From assembly GCA_035527835.1 (NCBI GenBank), contig DATKZS010000120.1, positions 1 to 27,867 of the forward strand: DNA of 27,867 nt, in the 5' to 3' direction. A program made the translations under genes and the position numbers. This DNA comes from DATKZS01 sp035527835 [NCBI: bacterium] (lineage in GTDB: Bacteria > RBG-13-61-14). The notes below the pieces were generated by a model, which worked only from the letters and a program-made list of their open reading frames with translations, searched no databases and was not told where the DNA came from. Of the stretch, positions 1 through 6,535 are shown piece by piece; position 1 is the first letter of the stretch, and each line of letters begins with the position of its first letter.

Positions 1-1
1 C

Positions 2-685
2 AGCCCGTCCAACCCGACCGGCTCGGCCTATACCAAGAAGGAGCTGCAAGGGCTCGCCGCCGTTTTGAAGAAGAGCGACTGCTACGTGGTGTGCGACGAT
101 ATTTACGAGCACATCGTTTACGACGGCTTCGAGTTCCATTCCTTCGCCTCGGTCGCGGGCAAGGAGCTGTTCGAGCGGTGCATCGTGGTCAACGGCGCGT
201 CCAAGGCCTACTCCATGACCGGCTGGCGCATCGGCTACGCGGCCGGGCCCAGGGAAGTGATCAGCGCCATGAGCAAGATCCAGGGACAGAGCACCTCGAA
301 CCCCACCAGCTTCGCGCAAAAAGGCGCCGTGGCCGCGCTCAACGGGCCGCAGGATTTCATGAAAACAATGGTCGCCGAGTTCCGGAAGCGACGCGACTAC
401 GCGGTGAAGACGCTGAACAACATGAAGGGCATCACCTGCTACAACCCGCAGGGCGCGTTCTACGTGCTGCCTTGCTTCAAGGCCTACATCGGCAAGAGCT
501 GGAAGGGCGAGAAGATCAAGGACGACGTGGCGCTGTGCAAGTTCCTGCTCGACGAGGTCAAGGTGGCGGCGGTGCCGGGCGGCGCGTTCGGCGCGCCGGG
601 CTACATCCGCCTTTCCTACGCCACTTCGATGAAGAACATCGAGGAAGGCTTAAGGAGGATCGAGAAGGGCATCGCGTTGCTCTGA
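2..685 (+). CDS. Class I/II aminotransferase, 3' part (5' end outside window)
   Basis: The reading frame is open from base 2, so this is the C-terminal ~227 residues of a PLP-dependent fold-type I aminotransferase; the whole protein should be near 390-400 residues. The sequence opens with SPSNPTG, the conserved substrate/PLP loop of aspartate-aminotransferase-like enzymes. It is followed by DDIYEHIVYDG (cofactor-ring Asp and Tyr), then GASKAYSMTGWRIGY, whose Lys forms the Schiff base with PLP. GYIRLSYATS near the end carries the Arg that binds the substrate alpha-carboxylate. The family transfers an amino group between an amino acid (Asp, Ala or aromatic) and 2-oxoglutarate in the cytoplasm. 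The exact substrate cannot be read from the fragment. An internal TTG at 65 is not the true start, because conserved sequence lies upstream of it. Confidence 0.93.
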   Translation, partial: SPSNPTGSAYTKKELQGLAAVLKKSDCYVVCDDIYEHIVYDGFEFHSFASVAGKELFERCIVVNGASKAYSMTGWRIGYAAGPREVISAMSKIQGQSTSNPTSFAQKGAVAALNGPQDFMKTMVAEFRKRRDYAVKTLNNMKGITCYNPQGAFYVLPCFKAYIGKSWKGEKIKDDVALCKFLLDEVKVAAVPGGAFGAPGYIRLSYATSMKNIEEGLRRIEKGIALL

Positions 686-705
686 GCGGAGGCTTTATCC
701 CGGCA

Positions 706-794
706 GGGGTCAGTGCTTCAGTTTTCAGTTAATAGTATTACCTTCAACACCTCGCAGTATCCCGATATTAACTGAAAACCGAAGCACTGACCCC
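706..794. repeat. Long inverted repeat (29-bp arms, 31-bp loop)
   Basis: Bases 706-734 and 766-794 are reverse complements at 28 of 29 positions; the outer ends read GGGGTCAGTGCTTC. The element fills most of the gap between the aminotransferase and the next gene. The GGGGTCAGTGC-type ends recall REP-like palindromes mobilised by Y1 (RAYT) transposases, but no transposase gene is present and that link is inference. On the plus strand the hairpin is followed by a weak T-rich stretch (TTTGCCTTT), so it could also help terminate the aminotransferase transcript. Confidence 0.75.
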
Positions 795-830
795 TTTGCC
801 TTTAGAGGTGTTTTCAGCGGCCGGCTAAGA

Positions 831-836
831 TATAAT
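831..836 (+). promoter_or_regulatory. Possible -10 box, leaderless start for the membrane-protein gene
   Basis: TATAAT lies 7 bases before the ATG at 844, so a transcript from it would start at or within a base or two of the initiation codon. No well-placed -35 box and no Shine-Dalgarno sequence are visible. Confidence 0.3.
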
Positions 837-843
837 CGCGGAC

Positions 844-2427
844 ATGAGCGGGGAAGCGCGGCAGAGGGATGTGCTGGGCCTGGCCGCGGCGGCAAGCGTG
901 GTCCTGTTAGCCGTGGCCCTGGCTTCTTTTCGGGTCTTCAACTATGACCTGTTCTGGCACCTGCGGACCGGGCAATGGATCGTGGACCATCTGTCGGTCC
1001 CGCGGCAGGACATGTTTTCGTTCACCCGGGAGGGCATGGAATGGATTGACGCGCAGTGGCTGTTTCAGTTGGTCCTGTACGCTTTTTATTCCGCGTTCGG
1101 GGGCAAGGGGACCACGCTCCTGCAGGCCCTGTTGACCGCGGGTACTCTCCTCTTTCTCCTCTTTTCCGTGCCGGGCAAAATTCCGCTGGCGGCGCGCTCG
1201 CTCCTGGGCTTTGTCTTCCTGCTCAGCTTTAACCCGCGCATCAACTGCCGTCCGGAGAACCTTTCCTGCCTTTACATGGCAGGGATGTTCTTCGCGCTGG
1301 AGCGGGCGCGGATGGGGAGAAGCCGATGGCTCCTCCCAGTGGTTATCCTCCAGTTGCTGTTCGTCAACTCCGAAGGTCTCTGGCCCATCGGCCTGGCCAT
1401 GGCGGGAGCGTACGCGGGCGACGCGGCCCGGGAGATGATCAAGGAAAAGGGACTCTCTCGGCGCCGGCGGGAATTATATGCCTGGTTTTTTGCCTTGGCC
1501 GCAATGGCCGCTTTCAGCGCGGTCCAGCCGTACTGGCTGCGGGGCGCCCTTTTTCCTTTCACGCTGCTGGAGGAGACCGCGCTCAAAGGCATGTTGCACA
1601 AAAAGATTATCTCGGATCTGCAGCCGATCTTTGTCACGGCCTGGCCCGAGCGCGTCCTGGTCCCTTACTGCGCGCTCACGGTCCTTTGCCTTGCCGCCGT
1701 GGTCCTCGCGGGGAGAAGGGGCCGCCCGCTGCTCGTCCTGCTCGCGATCATAATTTCCTATTTGGCGTTCACGGCGCGGCGCAACGTGAGCGTGGGCAGC
1801 GTTATCCTGATGCCGTCGCTCTTGGCCCACGTCGCGGTCCTCACCGAGAAGCGGCCGGGCTGGCTCCGGGCGCCGGTGGTCATCCGCTGGAGCGGATTGC
1901 TCGCCATCGTCGGAGCGGCTTTTATTGCCCTTCTGTCGCTGGCGATCCCGGCACGGCAGTGGGACCGGTCGGGCCGTCGGCCGGGCTTCGGCATCGAGAC
2001 GGGAAAATACCCGGTCGAGACCGCGTCGTACCTGAAATCCATCGGGTACCGGGGCAACATCATCAACAGCGAGAACATCGGCGGCTACCTGATCTGGTCG
2101 CTGTGGCCGGAGTGCAAGGTGTTCGCGGATCCCCGGATGGAGCTGGGCGGAGAGGAGGCCATCATCTTCTACCTGGAGACCTACAACGACCAGGACAAGC
2201 TCGCCCGCGTCGCGGACCAATTCCGGGCGGAGGCCGTGGCAACGGCCTACCGCAAACCGTACACGGAATTTTTCCAGCGGATGGCGGCCGACCGGCGCTG
2301 GGCGCTGGTGCACCTGGACTGGAACGCGGCGGTGTTCTTGCGAAGGGATGAGCGGTGGGGCCGGGTGATCAGCCGCGATGAGATCAAGGACCCGCTCAAC
2401 TATGTGCTCACTCCGCCCCCGTCTTGA
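844..2427 (+). CDS. Polytopic membrane protein, GT-C-like
   Basis: A 527-residue integral membrane protein. A hydrophobic segment near residues 10-27 is followed by a loop containing FNYDLFWHLRTGQWIVD. About ten more hydrophobic stretches run to roughly residue 375. The final ~150 residues form a soluble domain with NIINSENIGGYLIWSLWP and VFADPRMELGG. This layout (acidic first loop, many membrane segments, extracytoplasmic tail) resembles uncharacterised GT-C-fold membrane proteins that use polyprenyl-phosphate sugars. No specific transferase can be named. The ATG at 844 has no Shine-Dalgarno; a TATAAT just upstream suggests a leaderless mRNA. The gene converges with the minus-strand CNNM gene, with only 7 bases between the stop codons. 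Confidence 0.8.
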   Translation: MSGEARQRDVLGLAAAASVVLLAVALASFRVFNYDLFWHLRTGQWIVDHLSVPRQDMFSFTREGMEWIDAQWLFQLVLYAFYSAFGGKGTTLLQALLTAGTLLFLLFSVPGKIPLAARSLLGFVFLLSFNPRINCRPENLSCLYMAGMFFALERARMGRSRWLLPVVILQLLFVNSEGLWPIGLAMAGAYAGDAAREMIKEKGLSRRRRELYAWFFALAAMAAFSAVQPYWLRGALFPFTLLEETALKGMLHKKIISDLQPIFVTAWPERVLVPYCALTVLCLAAVVLAGRRGRPLLVLLAIIISYLAFTARRNVSVGSVILMPSLLAHVAVLTEKRPGWLRAPVVIRWSGLLAIVGAAFIALLSLAIPARQWDRSGRRPGFGIETGKYPVETASYLKSIGYRGNIINSENIGGYLIWSLWPECKVFADPRMELGGEEAIIFYLETYNDQDKLARVADQFRAEAVATAYRKPYTEFFQRMAADRRWALVHLDWNAAVFLRRDERWGRVISRDEIKDPLNYVLTPPPS

Positions 2428-2434
2428 GGAGCGG

Positions 2435-3745
2435 TTAGCCGTCGCCCGATTTCTCCGTCACGCGTTCGAGCAGGCAGGTCTTGACCTTGAGCGCGTCGGT
2501 CCGGGTGACGGTGACTTTCCAGTCCTTGATCCGGACCACGTCTCCCTCCTTGGGGAAGCGGCCCATCCGGTCGGTGATGAACCCGGAGATCGTGACCACG
2601 TCCTCACCCTCGATCCCGATCCCGAACTTGGAGCGGAGCAGGGCAAGCGGTGCGCGGCCCGCGGCCTCGTAAACCTCGGGCGCGAGCATTTTCAGCCACG
2701 GCGATTCGGTGTCGAACTCGTCCTGGATCGCCCCCACCAACTGCTCCAGCACGTCCTCCAACGTCACCAGCCCCGAAACCGACCCCACCTCGTCCACCAC
2801 CAGCGCCAGGTGGATGTGCGTGTCCCGGAACCGCTGCAACACCTTCTCCAGGCTCTCCTCCTCCGATACCAGCAGCGCCTCGTGCGCCACCGCCTTCAGG
2901 TCCGGCGCGCCAGGCTCGCGCAGCATCCAGAACACGTCGCGGATGTGGACCATCCCGATTACCTTGTCCAGATCGGTCTCGCATAACGGATACCGCGCAA
3001 AATTGTTGCGGCGAGCCTTGTCCAGGCTCGACTCCAGGCCCTGCGCCAGCGAAAAGTAAACGATCTCGTTGCGCGGGACCATAACCTGCCTGGCCTTCGA
3101 ATCAGCGAGACGCAACGCCCGCTCGCTGATCTTCCGTTCCTGCTCGCTGATCTGGCCGCCCGCCGCCGCCTCGGAAAGGATCATCATCAGCTCGGCATCG
3201 CTGTGGGCCAGTTCCTCGTCACTGGCGGGGGTGATGCCCACCAGCTTGAGGGTCCCCAGCGCGGCCGCGTTGAGCACCCAAATGGCCGGCCAGAACATCC
3301 AGAAAAAGAGGCGCAGGGGCATGGAGATCCACAACGCCGTGTCTTCGGTGCGCCGGATCGCCAGGGACTTGGGAGCGAGCTCTCCGAAGACGATGTGCAA
3401 AAAGGTGATGATGATGAAGCCGGTGACGATGGAAATGGAGGAGACGGTGGTCGGATTGTGGATGCCGAGTCCGCGGAGCAGGGGCTTGAGCTCTTCGGAG
3501 ACCATGGGTTCCCCGATCCATCCCAGTCCCAGGCTGGCCATGGTGATGCCGAGCTGGGTGGCGGAAAGGTAGGCGTCAAGGTTCCGGACCAGGACCCGGC
3601 CCACCCGCGCGCGGATGCTGCCCTGCTCCGCGAGCTCGCTGAGCCTGGTCTCGCGGATCTTCACGATGGCGAACTCCGAGGCCACGAAGAAGCCGTTCAG
3701 GAGAACCAGTGCGAACACGGCGCATATTTTGATGAAGATGATCAT
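2435..3745 (-). CDS. CNNM/CBS/CorC-domain membrane protein (HlyC/CorC, TlyC-like family)
   Basis: 436 residues with the classic three-part build. An N-terminal CNNM (DUF21) membrane domain covers residues ~1-150 (NGFFVASEFAIVKIRETRL near the start). Two CBS motifs span ~210-325 (MVPRNEIVYFSL, LALVVDEVGSVSGLVTLEDV), followed by a CorC_HlyC transporter-associated domain at ~345-425. CNNM proteins are tied to Mg2+ or other divalent-cation efflux and resistance; the older 'hemolysin' label is historical. CBS pairs usually bind adenine nucleotides and gate the membrane part. Length and domain order are normal. The start at 3745 is preceded by only a weak purine stretch. It ends 7 bases from the convergent membrane-protein gene. 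Confidence 0.92.
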   Translation of the reverse strand: MIIFIKICAVFALVLLNGFFVASEFAIVKIRETRLSELAEQGSIRARVGRVLVRNLDAYLSATQLGITMASLGLGWIGEPMVSEELKPLLRGLGIHNPTTVSSISIVTGFIIITFLHIVFGELAPKSLAIRRTEDTALWISMPLRLFFWMFWPAIWVLNAAALGTLKLVGITPASDEELAHSDAELMMILSEAAAGGQISEQERKISERALRLADSKARQVMVPRNEIVYFSLAQGLESSLDKARRNNFARYPLCETDLDKVIGMVHIRDVFWMLREPGAPDLKAVAHEALLVSEEESLEKVLQRFRDTHIHLALVVDEVGSVSGLVTLEDVLEQLVGAIQDEFDTESPWLKMLAPEVYEAAGRAPLALLRSKFGIGIEGEDVVTISGFITDRMGRFPKEGDVVRIKDWKVTVTRTDALKVKTCLLERVTEKSGDG

Positions 3746-3797
3746 GACTTCAAGCCGCCGCCCTCGCCGGGCGGCCGGGACGCGACACTCAAAAAAA

Positions 3798-4961
3798 TTA
3801 CAGCCAGCAGATCACATCCAGCACCGACCTCCATTCCCGGGAAGTCCGGATCCGGCTCTTGCCGGTGGCGGCCCGGAAAAACCCGTCGGCCTCGGCCACC
3901 CCGATGATGGCGCCGGGCAGGTCGTGCGAATTATCATAAAGCCCCGCCACCGACCCGTCCTTGGTCAAGACCTCGTGGCAGCGGAAAAAATAGCGGTCAA
4001 GGGCGCTCACGATGTCATGGGTCCTGTACTCTTCGCCCTGGCCGCTAAGCTCAAGCCACGCGGCCTTGAGTCCGTTGACCGCGTCGAGGTTGATGCAGTA
4101 GGGGAAATCGCCCTTGATGAGCTTTTTATCCCACAGCCCGCTTTCGAGCTGAAGTCCGAGCACGGTGTCAATGACGCGCCGGGGGTACGGCATGGGCCGG
4201 CCGCGGTGCTGATAGATCCACCAGAAGTGCGCGGCGCCGCCCAGGTCGTGCATGGTCGGCCGCTCGGTGAACTTGTTGAAGAAGGCCCGCTGCCACAATC
4301 CGGTCCGCGGGTTGGCCTCGCGGTCCAGCCAGTCGAAATACCAGTCGAACCATTCCTCCGGCGCCTCGCCGCTCATGAGCAGCGACGCGGCTGCGCCCCC
4401 GCCCTGATGAGACCCCACCCAGACCTCATCCCACCAGATCCGGGAAAGCCACTTCCCCAGCTCCGCTTTACTCGACGTCAGCTCTCGCGCCCACCGGAAC
4501 GGATGGAGCGGCCGCGCGCCGAGCAGGGCCAGCGCGCCCGTCGCATAAGCGGTGGCGTGTTCCTTGAAATGGAGCGTCTCGTTGCCGCGGCTGAACCAGC
4601 CGGTTTCCGGGTCCTGGAAAGACTGAAGGAGCGCGGCCCAATCCCGCCGCCCCTCGGGGGTGGTCCGCGCGTCAAGCTCTCCCATGGTCCACAACAGGTA
4701 AACCATGTCCGCGCAACCGTAGAGATCATAACCCCGGCCCCGCTGATAGGAAAAGCGGCCCCGAAGATCATGCGGATCAAAGGGAAACGCCGGATCGTGA
4801 TAGAGCGCCAGATACGGCTCAAGCTGCCGCTCGAACCCGCTGAAATCGTAAAGCCGCTCCCCGGGGGCGGGGCCGGTTTCAGTTGCCCCGCTGCCGCCGC
4901 CCGGACGGAACAGCGCGGCCATGAGAACCACGGCCCAGATGAATTTTCCTTTCGGGAGCAT
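3798..4961 (-). CDS. Exported protein of unknown function, possible helical toroid fold
   Basis: 387 residues if translation starts at the ATG at 4961, which has GAGGAGG about 6 bases upstream and opens directly into a signal-peptide-like segment (MLPKGKFIWAVVLMAALF). The longer frame to 5030 lacks these features. The mature part is rich in Trp, Tyr and Asp, with repeated patterns such as GCADMVYLLWTMGELD, GRRDWAALLQSFQDPETGWF and HATAYATGALALLGARP. Repeats of about 50 residues carrying a turn like 'DPETGWF' are typical of alpha/alpha-toroid proteins (terpenoid-cyclase-like or six-hairpin glycosidase folds). I infer that fold but cannot name an enzyme. It probably acts in the periplasm. It shares orientation with the downstream CNNM gene, 52 bases away. 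Confidence 0.7.
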   Translation of the reverse strand: MLPKGKFIWAVVLMAALFRPGGGSGATETGPAPGERLYDFSGFERQLEPYLALYHDPAFPFDPHDLRGRFSYQRGRGYDLYGCADMVYLLWTMGELDARTTPEGRRDWAALLQSFQDPETGWFSRGNETLHFKEHATAYATGALALLGARPLHPFRWARELTSSKAELGKWLSRIWWDEVWVGSHQGGGAAASLLMSGEAPEEWFDWYFDWLDREANPRTGLWQRAFFNKFTERPTMHDLGGAAHFWWIYQHRGRPMPYPRRVIDTVLGLQLESGLWDKKLIKGDFPYCINLDAVNGLKAAWLELSGQGEEYRTHDIVSALDRYFFRCHEVLTKDGSVAGLYDNSHDLPGAIIGVAEADGFFRAATGKSRIRTSREWRSVLDVICWL

Positions 4962-5065
4962 GGCGGCCTCCTCGGCGCCTGCCGGCAAGCGCCCTTTTTC
5001 AAGTCTGGAGTATAGGCGCGAAGATTTCAAGTCGCGGGGCAGGGAAGGGGAGCGGAGGACGGCGC

Positions 5066-5099
5066 TTAAAATAAAACCGGGGAATGAATCATTCCCCGG
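5066..5099 (-). terminator. Rho-independent terminator of the Lys/Ala peptide gene
   Basis: Bases 5077-5099 form a perfect hairpin (CCGGGGAATGA / TCATTCCCCGG around one central base). Reading the minus strand, it is immediately followed by TTTTATTTT. It lies 25 bases beyond the stop codon of the 27-residue ORF, supporting real transcription of that small gene. Confidence 0.85.
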
Positions 5100-5124
5100 C
5101 TTTACGAATAATGGTTGCTGGTTG

Positions 5125-5208
5125 TTATTTCTTTTTCTTCTTGGCCGCTTTCTTCTTGCCAGCCTTTTTCGCTACTTTCTTCTTTGCCGCTTTCTTTTTC
5201 GTTGCCAT
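5125..5208 (-). CDS. 27-residue Lys/Ala-rich basic peptide, histone-H1-tail-like
   Basis: ATG at 5208-5206 (read on the minus strand), TAA at 5127-5125. The product begins MATKKKAAKKKV and continues in the same style: 17 of 27 residues are Lys and most of the rest Ala, with single Thr, Val and Gly. A strong Shine-Dalgarno (GGAGA, about 7 bases upstream), a sigma70-like promoter at 5384-5412 and a textbook terminator at 5066-5099 make this a complete transcription unit. AAKKK runs resemble the DNA-binding tails of histone H1 and bacterial H1-like proteins (Hc1, AlgP), so nucleic-acid binding is a reasonable inference. Other roles, for example RNA binding or charge neutralisation, are possible. 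It is divergent from the NuoEF operon, whose first protein ends in a similar Lys/Ala/Pro tail. Confidence 0.72.
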   Translation of the reverse strand: MATKKKAAKKKVAKKAGKKKAAKKKKK

Positions 5209-5383
5209 TGTTCTTTTCTCCTTTTCTGCTTTTTGGTTGGTTAGAGCTCCGTTTCCACAAAGAACCTGCCGAATATATTTTGATCCTCAGCGGCGTTCGG
5301 ACAACTGCAAAAAAAATTTTTCTCCCACTCTCCCCCTTCAGCGTCCACCAACTTTTCGACCACCACGATCACCTACCTTGACA

Positions 5384-5412
5384 AGTATACCAAAAAAATT
5401 TTGGGAAGGCAA
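5384..5412 (-). promoter_or_regulatory. Sigma70-like promoter for the Lys/Ala peptide gene
   Basis: On the minus strand TTGCCT (5412-5407) and TATACT (5389-5384) are separated by 17 bases. Transcription would start near 5377 and give a leader of about 170 bases. The spacer is A/T-rich in an otherwise GC-rich region. Confidence 0.55.
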
Positions 5413-5811
5413 GAAAAATCTTCAAAAAAGTGAATTTTTTTTTGGGGGGCCCTCCACGGCCCGAAACGCCTCCCCTCCCGGCTCCGTCTCGATCCGATGG
5501 ATGATCCGATCGCGGCCGCGCCGGCTCTCTCATTTCTTGACTCGATTGGGGAGCGGTGCTACCTTAAATTTCAGAGTCATCAATACGTGGTGTTGCGGGT
5601 GGAGCGCCGGATAAAAGCAGTAGAGTAGAACTCGGGAGCGGCCGGCTCCGCAGAATGATCCTTCCGCGGTCTCTTGTCCTGCCGCCGTGAACGAGCCATC
5701 GAAAGTTGCCGCCGCAGGAGATGAACCAATTACCAGTCGAGTCGGATTCGGGGCGACGCGCGCGGGCTTTCAGGCCCGGCCGTTGCCTGATTAGTCATGA
5801 GGGGGTTATCA
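5413..5811. other. Gene-poor region between the divergent units
   Basis: Apart from an A/T tract and a G run (about 5430-5450), I see no convincing gene here. Two small hairpins can be drawn: GGAGC/GCTCC near 5636-5650 and CGGGC/GCCCG at 5763-5778, the latter about 35 bases before the first NuoE start. The region presumably holds the operon promoter and leader, but no clear -35/-10 pair is visible. A 43-codon ORF at 5497-5628 lacks a ribosome-binding site and is not called. Confidence 0.4.
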
Positions 5812-6456
5812 ATGGCCAATGAGGTTGTTCTCCCGGAAGTGGGGCCGCTGATCGAGAAGATGAAGGAGAAGTTCGCCGCCGCCGGCGACCAGCTCATCCC
5901 CATGCTCCAGCACCTGCAGACCGAGATGGGCTATCTGCCGAACGAGGGCCTGACCTCCATCGCGGACTATCTGAAGGTCCCGGCCAGCCACGTGTACGGA
6001 GTGGCCACCTTCTACGCCCAGTTCCGCTTCAAGCCGCTAGGCTTTAACCGCATCACCGTCTGCCGCGGAACCGCCTGCCACGTGCGCGGCAGCCAGCGCC
6101 TGCTCGATGAGATCGAGCGCGAGATGAAGATCAAGGCCGGCGACACCACCCCCGACCTCATGTTCTCGCTCCAGACCGTGGCCTGCCTCGGATCCTGCGC
6201 CCAGGCCCCCGTGGTCGTGGTCAACGACAAGGTGTACGGAAAGATGACCTCAAAGGCCGCGAAGAAGATCATCAGCCAGGTCGGCGCGGAAAAAACAGCC
6301 CCAGCCGCGCCGCCTGCTCCGTCAGCAAAAGCGGAAGACAAGAAAGCACAACCGGAGAAAAAGGCCGCGGCGCAAAAGCCCGCGCCGGAATCCAAGAAGC
6401 CCGCGGCAAAGAAGCCGGCGGCGAAAAAAGCCGGGAAGTCCCGCAAGAAAAAATAG
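5812..6456 (+). CDS. NuoE/HndA-like [2Fe-2S] subunit with Lys/Ala/Pro tail
   Basis: 214 residues. Start chosen at ATG 5812 because GAGGGGG lies just upstream; an in-frame ATG at 5797 has no Shine-Dalgarno. Residues ~5-160 match the 24-kDa (NuoE, HndA, HydC) thioredoxin-like ferredoxin family: a helical N-terminal part (GYLPNEGLTSIADYL, SHVYGVATFYAQF), then the cluster ligands C84-x4-C89 in CRGTACHVRG and C125-x3-C129 in CLGSCAQAP. The protein relays electrons from a flavin subunit, here most likely the NuoF-like protein encoded next. Residues ~161-214 are an unusual low-complexity tail (PAAKKPAAKKAGKSRKKK at the end), absent from the second NuoE copy and from typical family members. It is first gene of the operon; 79 bases separate it from the next. 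Confidence 0.93.
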   Translation: MANEVVLPEVGPLIEKMKEKFAAAGDQLIPMLQHLQTEMGYLPNEGLTSIADYLKVPASHVYGVATFYAQFRFKPLGFNRITVCRGTACHVRGSQRLLDEIEREMKIKAGDTTPDLMFSLQTVACLGSCAQAPVVVVNDKVYGKMTSKAAKKIISQVGAEKTAPAAPPAPSAKAEDKKAQPEKKAAAQKPAPESKKPAAKKPAAKKAGKSRKKK

Positions 6457-6535
6457 ACGAGCGCCGGATGGCGGGCCCTGGCGCACGGCCCGCGGATAGA
6501 TCATCTTGTGCCGCGAATGGTCAAGGAGGAAGCCA

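Noticed and set aside
5545-5575. T-box-like string (AAGGTAGCACCGC) on the minus strand
   Set aside because: No specifier loop or antiterminator pairing could be traced, a separate promoter lies between it and the small gene, and no amino-acid or tRNA-synthetase gene follows.
5497-5628. 43-codon plus-strand ORF in the gap before the first NuoE
   Set aside because: No ribosome-binding site, no promoter seen, no recognisable motif; chance ORF in GC-rich DNA is the simpler explanation.
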